From NCBI GenBank assembly GCA_012798645.1, contig JAAZMU010000048.1:1-9339 (forward strand): a stretch of 9,339 nucleotides of DNA, read 5' to 3'. A program made the translations under genes and the position numbers. Under the pieces are notes generated by a model. It made no database searches, was not told where the DNA came from, and was given only the letters and a program-made list of their open reading frames with translations. Positions 1 through 6,304 of this stretch are shown in pieces (position 1 is the stretch's first letter; every line of letters starts with the position of its first letter). The stretch is from Patescibacteria group bacterium. Its GTDB lineage: Bacteria; Patescibacteriota; Minisyncoccia; Minisyncoccales; Minisyncoccaceae.

Positions 1-756
1 ATTGTCTCCAGCAAGGGAACCTGTGTGAGTTAGAACAGCACTTTTTCCTAGTTCACTTTTACCAGACTTTAAGATAATAATGGGTTTAATTTTTGAGACT
101 TTAGAAAGTGCATTAAAGAACTTTCTTCCATTTTTAACTCCTTCTAAATAGATTGCTATAACATCAGTGTCTTTATCCTCTCCCAGGTATTCAATAAAGT
201 CTGCTATGTCTATTCCTGCCTCATTTCCAAGCGAAACTATTTTTGAAAAACCGTAGTTTTCATTCTTAGCTATATCGATTATAGAGTCTATAATTGCTCC
301 TGATTGAGATACTAACGCAATGTTTCCTTTTTTAGGCAAGTAAGGTGCAAATGATGCGTTTAAATTATTTTTTGTATTTAAAATACCAAGACAATTTGGA
401 CCAACCAAAGGTATTCCTAAACTTTTAAGGGCTTCCTCTTCCTTGATATTTCCTACTTCAGAAAATCCTGAGGAAATAACAATCATTGCTTTTACTTTTT
501 TAGCCTTGCATTCTTCTGCAACTTTATTTACGAATTTAAAAGGAATAGCAATAATGGCTAAATCAATATCTTCTTTTATATCTAAAATTGAAGAATAAGA
601 TTTTTTATTAAATAATTTTCTTCTGTTTGGGTTTACAAGATATATATCCTTTTTACTTTTAAGCAGGTTTTCTGCAATACCTGTTCCTACTTTTTTAGGC
701 TTGTTTGATGCTCCAATTAAGGCAATTGTTTTGGGGTTAAAAATATGTTTAAACAT
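1..756 (-). CDS. acdA: ADP-forming acetyl-CoA synthetase, alpha subunit (partial, 3' end beyond window)
   Basis: The first 252 codons read without a stop from the ATG at 756-754 to the window edge, so the gene continues to the left. The enzyme converts acetyl-CoA, ADP and phosphate to acetate, CoA and ATP in the cytoplasm. The N-terminal part (about residues 5-100) is a Rossmann-like CoA-binding domain with IALIGAS (11-17). A conserved GPNCLG lies at 119-124. The second, succinyl-CoA-ligase-like domain begins near 143 with ALVSQSGA (147-154). THTGSLAG (243-250) matches the motif that carries the phosphorylated histidine of this family, giving His244 as the catalytic candidate. The start overlaps the end of the beta gene by 8 bases (ATGTTTAA), which suggests translational coupling of the two subunits. 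A related acyl-CoA synthetase with another acyl preference cannot be excluded. It is not visible whether a third domain follows; a separate beta gene upstream argues for the split form. Confidence 0.9.
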   Translation of the reverse strand, partial: MFKHIFNPKTIALIGASNKPKKVGTGIAENLLKSKKDIYLVNPNRRKLFNKKSYSSILDIKEDIDLAIIAIPFKFVNKVAEECKAKKVKAMIVISSGFSEVGNIKEEEALKSLGIPLVGPNCLGILNTKNNLNASFAPYLPKKGNIALVSQSGAIIDSIIDIAKNENYGFSKIVSLGNEAGIDIADFIEYLGEDKDTDVIAIYLEGVKNGRKFFNALSKVSKIKPIIILKSGKSELGKSAVLTHTGSLAGDN

Positions 757-1387
757 TTTCTTTTGTAATTATTCTAAAATCAGCAATATTAATTTCTTTT
801 TCATCTATAAAAATGGGATTAAAATCAACTGAATGGATATTTTTTTCTTTTAATAAGAACTTAGATAAGTTTACAAGTAATTCTTGAAGTTTATTAAGAT
901 TAACTTTCTTACTTCCCCTAAAAGATTGTAAAATACGATAGCCTTTAAGCTCTTCAAGCATTTCCTTTGCATCTCTTTTTTTAAGAGGACATAATCTAAA
1001 ACTAACATCATTTAAAACTTCGACAAAAATACCACCAAGACCAACCATAATAACTGGGCCAAATGTTTTGTCATAGTTTAATCCAATAACAAGCTCTCTT
1101 CCCTTGAATTGTTTTTGCACAATAATACCTTCTTTGTCCTTGAATTTTCGATCCAAAAAAGTAAAGCTTTTTTTAAACTCTTTATCATTCTGAATATTTG
1201 TAATAACTGCGTTTTCCTCTGTTTTGTGAATTACCTTATCAGAATAAACTTTTAAAACTACTGGAAAACCAATCTTGTTTGCATAAATAAGTGCATCTTG
1301 TTTTTTTTCAAAAAGACCTGTTCCCTTAATACTTATATTATGTTTTTTAAATAATTGTTTGGTTTTTTTAAAACTTAATAAATTCAT
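749..1387 (-). CDS. acdB: ADP-forming acetyl-CoA synthetase, beta subunit (ATP-grasp)
   Basis: This 212-residue protein is the nucleotide-binding partner of the alpha subunit that follows it. The ATP-grasp fold is recognisable from start to end: GFPVVLK (40-46), His54 in VIHKTEENAV (52-61), GRELVIGL (96-103), the glycine-rich FGPVIMVGLGGIFVEVL (109-125) and DFNPIFI (188-194) with DFRI (203-206). In the studied archaeal enzymes a beta-subunit histidine takes the phosphoryl group from the alpha histidine and passes it to ADP; His54 is the matching residue by motif. The family usually reads HKSD-GGV here, and the glycine pair is replaced by Asn-Ala. The length is slightly below the roughly 230 residues I expect for a stand-alone beta subunit. 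The start codon overlaps the tpiA stop in an ATGA, and the 3' end overlaps the alpha start by 8 bases. The assignment rests on motifs and gene pairing. Confidence 0.9.
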   Translation of the reverse strand: MNLLSFKKTKQLFKKHNISIKGTGLFEKKQDALIYANKIGFPVVLKVYSDKVIHKTEENAVITNIQNDKEFKKSFTFLDRKFKDKEGIIVQKQFKGRELVIGLNYDKTFGPVIMVGLGGIFVEVLNDVSFRLCPLKKRDAKEMLEELKGYRILQSFRGSKKVNLNKLQELLVNLSKFLLKEKNIHSVDFNPIFIDEKEINIADFRIITKENV

Positions 1388-1992
1388 TTTATTATATTTA
1401 AAAATTCCCGCTTATGAGTAGATGCTCCCCCAATTAAAACTCCATCTACTATATCAAGAATGTCTTTTGCATTTTTACTAGTTACGCTTCCTCCGTATAA
1501 AATCTTATTCCCCTTAAGCTTTTCTTTGATTGAGTTATAATTTCTTGAAATATCTTTTAAGGAATATGCTTTACCTGTTCCAATAGCAGAGATTGGTTCA
1601 TATGCAATAATTATACTTTTATCTTTAACATTTTTCAATTGACTTAATTCGCTTATACACAAGATTACTTTTAAATCATTTTCAAGACAAGCTTTGACCT
1701 TTAAATCTACCTCTTCAATGCTTTCTTTTCTTTCTGAATGTCCTAGAATAACATAATCACAGCCTAAGTTTTTAAGCATTTTAGGAGATATTTCTCCAGT
1801 GTATGCGCCACTATTTTTATAAAAACAATTCTGTGCACCAAGAGCATAATACTTTCCTTTTTTTAGATATACAAAAGGAGGGCATAAAATAATAGTGTGC
1901 TTTGTTTTAATATCGTAAGCTTTAAAAAGAATGTTAGCTTCTTTTAAGGAAGATGGGTTCATTTTAAAATTGGCTACAATAATTTTTTTCAT
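1384..1992 (-). CDS. tpiA: Triosephosphate isomerase, unusually short
   Basis: This cytoplasmic enzyme interconverts dihydroxyacetone phosphate and glyceraldehyde 3-phosphate. Its motifs are of the bacterial kind: ANFKMNP (7-13) with the catalytic lysine K10, GAQNCF (52-57), GAYTGEIS (62-69), ILGHSERKE (82-90) with the electrophile H85, AYEP-IGTG (130-140) with the base E132 and loop 6, and YGGSV (166-170) plus IGGAS (187-191) for phosphate binding. The chain is only 202 residues, against about 250 for most bacterial TIMs. H85 and E132 are 47 apart instead of about 70, so most of the loss lies in the segment after beta-strand 5. The tryptophan normally found in the loop 6 hinge (YEPVWAIGTG) is a serine (S135). 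All catalytic residues remain, so it is probably active. ATGA overlaps link it to the genes on both sides. It shares no SD-like sequence upstream of its ATG. Confidence 0.95.
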   Translation of the reverse strand: MKKIIVANFKMNPSSLKEANILFKAYDIKTKHTIILCPPFVYLKKGKYYALGAQNCFYKNSGAYTGEISPKMLKNLGCDYVILGHSERKESIEEVDLKVKACLENDLKVILCISELSQLKNVKDKSIIIAYEPISAIGTGKAYSLKDISRNYNSIKEKLKGNKILYGGSVTSKNAKDILDIVDGVLIGGASTHKREFLNIIK

Positions 1993-2420
1993 ATATTAAT
2001 AATACCTAAGGTTAATAATGTAACAATTACTCCTGCAATTAAAAGACCAATAAAAATTAATCCGCAGGCTAGGAGTTTTGGGATATTAAAGATAAATGCA
2101 CAAAGTGAAGCAGTCCAAGCTCCTGTAAGAGGAAAAGGAATTGCAACTAATGTAATTAAAGCCATATTTCTATAAATTTCAAATTTCTTAGAATGCTTCT
2201 TTTTTGTACCCTCACAAAGTGATTTAGATATTTTTCTAATAAAAGGAGATTTTTCTAGAGCAAAAAGAACACAAAAAGGAACTAATGTATTGCCTAAAAT
2301 TGAAACAAAAAAAACTTGCCAGATTGGAAGATTGTATTGCACTATACCAAGTGGAATAGCACCCCTTAATTCAGATATGGGAACCATTGACAGCAAAAAA
2401 ACTTCTATTAAGTGAGTCAT
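1989..2420 (-). CDS. COG2426-type small integral membrane protein (putative small multidrug export family)
   Basis: This 143-residue, highly hydrophobic protein resembles the COG2426 / Pfam Sm_multidrug_ex family. The two signatures I recognise are ISELRGAIPLG (15-25) near the N-terminus and IPFPLTGAWTAS (94-105) in the second half; both are short proline/glycine-containing stretches that may form re-entrant loops. Membrane segments are likely at about 4-14, 33-55, 86-110 and 114-141. A basic cytoplasmic-looking stretch (KISKSLCEGTKKKHSKK region, about 63-80) separates the halves. The family name suggests export, but I know of no firm substrate, so function is open. It is the first gene of the block that follows map. 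A promoter candidate sits just upstream, leaving almost no 5' leader. The stop overlaps the tpiA start in an ATGA. Nothing in the sequence ties it to TIM or acetyl-CoA synthetase beyond co-transcription. Confidence 0.75.
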   Translation of the reverse strand: MTHLIEVFLLSMVPISELRGAIPLGIVQYNLPIWQVFFVSILGNTLVPFCVLFALEKSPFIRKISKSLCEGTKKKHSKKFEIYRNMALITLVAIPFPLTGAWTASLCAFIFNIPKLLACGLIFIGLLIAGVIVTLLTLGIINI

Positions 2421-2429
2421 CTTAAATTT

Positions 2430-2457
2430 ATTATAACACGCTAATTTTAAAAGTCTA
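2430..2457 (-). promoter_or_regulatory. Candidate sigma-70-type promoter with extended -10 for the COG2426-tpiA-acdBA block
   Basis: On the minus strand the gap after map reads TGTTATAAT at 2438-2430, a perfect extended -10 (TG-N-TATAAT). A -35-like TAGACT (four of six matches to TTGACA) lies at 2457-2452 with a 16-base spacer and overlaps the map stop codon. Transcription would be expected to start near 2423, about three bases before the ATG at 2420, so the mRNA would be nearly leaderless. The sequence match is direct; promoter activity is inference. AT-rich DNA produces chance TATAAT matches, but this is the only one with the TG extension that I noticed in a gap at a usable distance from a start. 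Confidence 0.45.
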
Positions 2458-3255
2458 TAATGTTAAAACTCTAACTCCATTTTCTGTAACAGCCACCATA
2501 TCTTCAAAATGGGCAGATAGAGAATTGTCTTTTGTGGCAAAGGTAAAATTGTTTTTAGAAAGTTTGATATCATCACTTCCCATTGAAAGCATAGGCTCTA
2601 TACAAAATACCATACCAGGGATAAGTTTTGCACCTGTATGTCTTTTCCCATAATTAGGAATGTCTGGTGTTTCGTGTAAGTCTTTACCTATTCCATGACC
2701 GCACAAGCCTTTTACAACATGAAAACCTTGCCTTTTGGCATATCTTTGCATTGTCTCACCAAGGTCTCCTATTGTTCTTCCTGGCTTTACTTTTTTAATA
2801 CCTAATCTAAGCATTTTACGGGTTACAGTTAAGAGTCTTTTTGTTTCTTGATCTATTTCTCCTATAGAAAAAGTTCTTGCCATATCAGTGTGAAAACCAT
2901 TTAAGAGATTGGGGTATTTTTCTTTGTTAAAATCTTTTCCTAAGAATTTTTCTAGTTTGAAAAAAATACCAAAATCAAGAGTGACAATATCACCCGTTTT
3001 TAATTTTCTTTTGCTTGGAAGACCATGCACTATTTCTTCATTTATTGAAACACAAAGAGAAAAAGGGAAAGAATTCTCCCCTTTGAAACTTGGTTTTTGC
3101 CCTAGTTCTTTTATTATCTCATTTGCCTTGTTTTCTAATTCAATAGTTTCTATTCCTTGTTTTAAAAGCAAACTGATCTCATTGATTGCTTTTTTAAGAA
3201 GATGACCTCCTTTAGCCATAACTTCAATTTCTTCTTTTGTTTTAATAGGAATCAT
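2455..3255 (-). CDS. map: Methionine aminopeptidase, type I
   Basis: This enzyme removes the initiator methionine from new proteins in the cytoplasm. It belongs to the pita-bread family. The five metal ligands are all present: D94 in VTLDFG (91-96), D124 in HTDMART (122-128), H187 in GHGIG (186-190), E220 in CIEPM (218-222) and E251 in HFEDMV (249-254). H77 in IVHGLP and H194 in LHETP match conserved active-site histidines. At 266 residues it is a little long for the bacterial single-domain form. The excess is a roughly 20-residue insertion (about 100-119) between the two metal aspartates, which are 30 apart here and 11 apart in E. coli. The ATG at 3255 overlaps the kinase stop in an ATGA. 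In most bacteria infA and rpmJ follow map; here a 34-base gap and a membrane protein gene follow. It ends with TAG, the only TAG stop in the window. Confidence 0.97.
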   Translation of the reverse strand: MIPIKTKEEIEVMAKGGHLLKKAINEISLLLKQGIETIELENKANEIIKELGQKPSFKGENSFPFSLCVSINEEIVHGLPSKRKLKTGDIVTLDFGIFFKLEKFLGKDFNKEKYPNLLNGFHTDMARTFSIGEIDQETKRLLTVTRKMLRLGIKKVKPGRTIGDLGETMQRYAKRQGFHVVKGLCGHGIGKDLHETPDIPNYGKRHTGAKLIPGMVFCIEPMLSMGSDDIKLSKNNFTFATKDNSLSAHFEDMVAVTENGVRVLTL

Positions 3256-3842
3256 AAGTTTAACTTTTCTATGATTTCGTTATAAACAGCTTCTACTTCT
3301 TGTTCCCCGTTAATTTTAATTAATAGTCCTTTTTTCTTGTAGAATTCTATAACTTCTAAAACCTCTTTTTTATACCAGGCAAGCCTTTTTTCGACCCCCG
3401 CTCTTGTATCATCTTCTCTGCCTTCAATTTCAGCCCTTTTGGCTAGTCTTTTAAAAGCTTCTTCATCGGATATATCAATTAAAATAACTTTAAAATTCTC
3501 TTTCCATTCATACCATTCAATGGCTTCGTTTATTAAATAAGCTTCTAAGATTTTCCTTGGTGATCCATCAATTAAAATTCCGTTGATGTTTTCAAGGTTT
3601 TTAAATTTTTCTAATTCAGAGATCCATAAAGAAAAAACAATGGTGCTTGGAGACATTCCTCCTTTATCAATCACGCTTGCTATTTTTTTCCCTGTAAAAT
3701 CATTTTTTAATTTTCTGTTTCTAAGAAGTTCTCCACTTCCGATATAATTAAGGTTTAACCTTTCTTTTAAAAGGTTAACTTGTGTTCCTTTGCCAGATCC
3801 TGCTTTTCCGAGAACACAAACAACAACTGGTTTTTTATCCAT
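3252..3842 (-). CDS. adk: Adenylate kinase-like nucleoside monophosphate kinase, short-LID form
   Basis: Position between secY and map and overall motifs identify an adenylate kinase (ATP + AMP to 2 ADP). The P-loop is at 12-21 (GKAGSGKGTQ), the NMP-binding start is GSGELLR (35-41), DGSPR is at 92-96, and KRAEIEGREDDT (135-146) with R153 supplies the LID arginines. The LID is the short kind without a zinc-binding insert, like that of animal AK1 or UMP/CMP kinases, and explains the 196-residue length. Three usually strict positions differ: GPPG in the P-loop is GKAG, the TGD of the NMP domain is SGE, and the phenylalanine of DGFPR is serine (S94). The arginines known from E. coli (R36, R88, R156 and R167 equivalents) appear kept as R41, R96, R142 and R153. 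It is thus likely an active NMP kinase, but AMP specificity is less certain than for a typical Adk. The gap to secY is 12 bases, and the end overlaps map by 4. Confidence 0.88.
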   Translation of the reverse strand: MDKKPVVVCVLGKAGSGKGTQVNLLKERLNLNYIGSGELLRNRKLKNDFTGKKIASVIDKGGMSPSTIVFSLWISELEKFKNLENINGILIDGSPRKILEAYLINEAIEWYEWKENFKVILIDISDEEAFKRLAKRAEIEGREDDTRAGVEKRLAWYKKEVLEVIEFYKKKGLLIKINGEQEVEAVYNEIIEKLNL

Positions 3843-3854
3843 AATATTATTTAT

Positions 3855-5099
3855 TTAATCATCGTACTCATACATTTCAAGCTGAGCATTGATTTGTTTA
3901 ATTGTATCTAATACAACACTAACAATAATTAGAAGCGCTGTTCCTCCAATCATGAAGGTAAAATGTTTAATATTGGTTAAGCCTTGAATAATTAAAGGCG
4001 TAATAGCGACAGTTCCTAAAAAGGTTGCGCCAATTACAAGAAGTTTATTTAAAACGGATTGAATAAAGTCTTCGGTTGGTTGTCCTGGTCTTACGCCTGG
4101 AATAAAGCCACCCATTTTCTGAAGGTTTGTGGCAATATTTTTGGGGTCAAAGGTTACGGCGGTATAAACAAAAGTGAATAAAAAGACGAGGATGAAATAA
4201 GTGATTCCATAAATCCACATATTTGAAAACATTTTGGTTAAAAATTCAATTTTAAGGAAAGTTCCAAGCATACTTGGTAACATTAAAAGAGACATAGCGA
4301 AAATAATAGGAATAACTCCTGAGGGATTTAATGACATAGGAAGATAGGTTGAAACTCCTCCATACATTTTATTCCCTCTTACTCTTTTTGCGTATGAAAC
4401 AGGGACATTTCTTCTTCCCTCATTTACAAGCACAACGGCACCAATAATTAATATAGAAGAAACAACAAACAGTATGTAAGGGACTAATTGGGAGGGGTCA
4501 TAAGAAATAAAGGCTTGTCTAATATTGTTTGGAATGTCTGCTACTATACCAGCAAAAATTAGAAGTGATACCCCGTTACCAATTCCTTTTTCTGATATTA
4601 ATTCACCGATCCACATTAAAATAACAGTACCCCCTGCCACAGCTAAAATAGAGGTTAAAAGTTCAAACCCTCCCATTTCTCCTATTAGTCCTTGGGACTT
4701 TAAAAAGAAAAGCATACCATAACTTTGAACAGCTGCGAATATTGGAGTGGCTAATCTTGCATATTGATTAAACTTTTGCCTTCCTTGTTCCCCTTCTTCT
4801 TTGTAAAGTTTTTCTAATTGAGGAATAATCATAGTCAAAAGTTGCAAAATAATAGTTGCGGTAATATAGGGGCCTAATCCAAGCATAATAATAGAGACTT
4901 TATCTAGTGCTCCCCCTGTGAATAGATTTAACATTCCAAAGAATTGATTTTGAGCAAAAAACTCTTGTATTCTAAATATATCAATTCCAGGAATAGGAAT
5001 GTTTGCCATTAATCTAAAAACCATTAGCATTCCAAAAACAAAAAAAATCTTATTTCTTAATTCTTTGGTTCTTAAAATTTGTTTAATTTTATTTAGCAT
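3855..5099 (-). CDS. secY: Protein translocase channel subunit SecY
   Basis: SecY forms the membrane pore through which SecA-driven or ribosome-bound polypeptides are exported or inserted, with SecE and SecG as partners. This copy has 414 residues, slightly short of the usual 430-440. It shows the expected series of about ten hydrophobic segments, beginning at about residues 17-35. Recognisable landmarks are ANIPIPGID after TM1, GLGPYITATI at the TM2 region, GIGNGVSLLIFAGI in the middle, NPSGVIPIIFA before TM7, and GGFIPGVRPGQPT in the last large cytoplasmic loop, whose arginine is important for ribosome and SecA contact in E. coli. The C-terminus is short and acidic. The start ATG lies inside the end of rplO, an 11-base overlap, which suggests coupled translation with L15. 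There is no SD-like sequence before it. Confidence 0.98.
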   Translation of the reverse strand: MLNKIKQILRTKELRNKIFFVFGMLMVFRLMANIPIPGIDIFRIQEFFAQNQFFGMLNLFTGGALDKVSIIMLGLGPYITATIILQLLTMIIPQLEKLYKEEGEQGRQKFNQYARLATPIFAAVQSYGMLFFLKSQGLIGEMGGFELLTSILAVAGGTVILMWIGELISEKGIGNGVSLLIFAGIVADIPNNIRQAFISYDPSQLVPYILFVVSSILIIGAVVLVNEGRRNVPVSYAKRVRGNKMYGGVSTYLPMSLNPSGVIPIIFAMSLLMLPSMLGTFLKIEFLTKMFSNMWIYGITYFILVFLFTFVYTAVTFDPKNIATNLQKMGGFIPGVRPGQPTEDFIQSVLNKLLVIGATFLGTVAITPLIIQGLTNIKHFTFMIGGTALLIIVSVVLDTIKQINAQLEMYEYDD

Positions 5100-5496
5100 A
5101 TTTTTCTATAATTTCTTTTGCTTTTTTAGAAAGTTTACAATTTTCAATAACTAAAGACTTAGTTAAAGTTCCATTACCTAATATCTTAACATTTGTTTTT
5201 CCTTTTTTGATTAATTTCTTTTCGTAAAGAGTCTGAGGAGATACTATTTCGTCTTCTTTGAAATGTTTTTCTAAATCGTTTAAATTAACAATAGCATCTT
5301 TTTCTTTTCTAATACCAAACCTATATCCTCGTAGTTTGTGATATCTTTTAAGCCATTCTCTTATCAATGGTTGGAATCTTGCTCCTGCCCTAGATTTTTG
5401 TCCTTTTTGTCCTTTTCCTGAATAAGTTCCTTTTCTTCCGCCTCTTCCCACTCTTTTTTTAGGATCTTTTTTTGATTTTAATTCGTGTATTTGCAT
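5089..5496 (-). CDS. rplO: 50S ribosomal protein L15
   Basis: L15 binds 23S rRNA and joins the large subunit late in assembly. I place the start at the ATG at 5496-5494 (protein MQIHELK...), giving 135 residues. The same frame is open further upstream to an ATG at 5544, but those extra 16 codons lie over the end of rpsE and do not resemble L15, whereas MQIHEL fits the family start. The basic glycine-rich N-terminal tail is clear (RVGRGGRKGTYSGKGQKGQK, residues 15-34), differing from the common RVGRG-GSG-GKTSGRGHKGQ pattern in a way that I recall from Parcubacteria. A tract with KRYHKLRGYRF follows in the middle. Four bases separate it from the rpsE stop. In many bacteria rpmD (L30) would sit here, and it is missing. 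The 3' end overlaps secY by 11 bases. Confidence 0.96.
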   Translation of the reverse strand: MQIHELKSKKDPKKRVGRGGRKGTYSGKGQKGQKSRAGARFQPLIREWLKRYHKLRGYRFGIRKEKDAIVNLNDLEKHFKEDEIVSPQTLYEKKLIKKGKTNVKILGNGTLTKSLVIENCKLSKKAKEIIEKYAK

Positions 5497-5500
5497 AATC

Positions 5501-5959
5501 TTATTTTGATAAAGCTTCAAATGCTTTAATGGTTGCTTTGGCATTATTTAACTTGCTTGATGTTTTCCCTAGTATCTTAGAAGAAATATTTTGTATTCCT
5601 GCTAATTGACATAATGTTCTTACGGTTCCTCCAGCAACAAGACCTTTTCCTTTTCTTTGTGGCTTTAAAAGAACAACAGATGCGCCATATTTTGCCTTGA
5701 CTTCACGATCAATTGTTCCGTCTTTGTTTATGGGAACAGTGATAATGTTTTTCTTAGCTAGCCTTGTAGCTTTTTCAATAGCTTGGCTCACATCTAATCC
5801 TTTTGAAACCCCAAAACCAAGTTTTCCTTTTTTATCACCAATTACAATTATCGCCCTAAAACGAAGCTGTTTTCCTCCAGCAGTAACTCTTGTAACTCTT
5901 GTTAGGTCTAATAACTTTGACTCAAACTCATCTGGTTGTTTTTTTTGTTCTTTTTTCAT
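5501..5959 (-). CDS. rpsE: 30S ribosomal protein S5
   Basis: S5 lies near the decoding site and mRNA entry and affects translational accuracy. The protein has 152 residues. The N-terminal double-stranded-RNA-binding-like domain covers about 14-77, with LTRVTRVTAGGKQLRFRA and GDKKGKLGFGVSKG. The C-terminal domain holds GASVVLLKPQRKGKGLVAGG (93-112) and ends in NNAKATIKAFEAL, matching the family's N-x-x-ATx-AL ending. The sequence before the ATG includes AGGAGG at 5980-5975, but this is 15 bases from the start and is part of the last codons of rplR (KGG), so its use as a ribosome binding site is doubtful. Two bases separate the gene from rplR. Confidence 0.97.
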   Translation of the reverse strand: MKKEQKKQPDEFESKLLDLTRVTRVTAGGKQLRFRAIIVIGDKKGKLGFGVSKGLDVSQAIEKATRLAKKNIITVPINKDGTIDREVKAKYGASVVLLKPQRKGKGLVAGGTVRTLCQLAGIQNISSKILGKTSSKLNNAKATIKAFEALSK

Positions 5960-5961
5960 AA

Positions 5962-6294
5962 TTAGAATTTTAATCCTCCTTTTCTTAAAGCTTCTGCAAG
6001 TGCTTTTACCCGACCATGATACTTGTATCCACCTCTGTCAAAAACAATACTTGTGATTTTCTTTACTTTAGCTTCTTTTGCAAGAATCTCTCCTATTTTT
6101 TCCGCTCTTTCTGTTTTGGTTCCTTTTAAATCTTTATCGCAAGCTGTTAAAATTGTTTTTCCTTTAATATCATCAATTAAGCTCGCATAAATATGTTTGT
6201 TTGATCTAAAAACAAACAGCCTTGGTCTTTTATCTGTCCCAGATATTTTGCTTCTTATTTTTTTATGTCTTTTTATTTTTTTAACTAAATCCAT
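5962..6294 (-). CDS. rplR: 50S ribosomal protein L18
   Basis: L18 binds 5S rRNA together with L5 and anchors it to the central protuberance of the large subunit. The protein has 110 residues, close to the bacterial norm of about 115-120. A basic N-terminus ([16 protein letters not shown], 5-20) leads into [20 protein letters not shown], the family's first strand-helix region. [26 protein letters not shown] contains the conserved [17 protein letters not shown] ending. A TATAAT string lies at 6303-6298, only three bases before the start, which is too close to serve as a promoter for this gene. The gap to rplF is 10 bases. Confidence 0.97.
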   Translation of the reverse strand: MDLVKKIKRHKKIRSKISGTDKRPRLFVFRSNKHIYASLIDDIKGKTILTACDKDLKGTKTERAEKIGEILAKEAKVKKITSIVFDRGGYKYHGRVKALAEALRKGGLKF

Positions 6295-6304
6295 AGTATT
6301 ATAA

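Noticed and set aside
1391..1396. TATAAT on the minus strand before acdB
   Set aside because: It is the coding sequence of the last tpiA codons, three bases from the ATG, with no TG extension; expected by chance in AT-rich DNA.
2421..2454. Rho-independent terminator after map
   Set aside because: I see no GC-rich stem or following T-run on the minus strand; TTTTAAAA here is only a short AT palindrome.
2909..3205. Open frame on the plus strand across map (98 codons)
   Set aside because: It is the antisense of a well-conserved enzyme with no homology that I recognise; the other plus-strand frames over rpsE, rplF, rpsH, rplE, rplX and rplN are shadows for the same reason.
5497..5544. A longer rplO start at the ATG at 5544 adding 16 codons
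   Set aside because: The extension overlaps the end of rpsE in another frame, and MPKQPLKHLK... does not look like the start of L15. The ATG at 5496 gives the expected N-terminus and a tidy four-base gap.
5975..5980. AGGAGG on the minus strand as a strong ribosome binding site for rpsE
   Set aside because: It is 15 bases from the ATG and codes for the conserved KGG of the L18 C-terminus, so it may be coincidental.
6298..6303. TATAAT on the minus strand before rplR
   Set aside because: It lies three bases before the start codon, so transcription would begin inside the gene; no TG extension.
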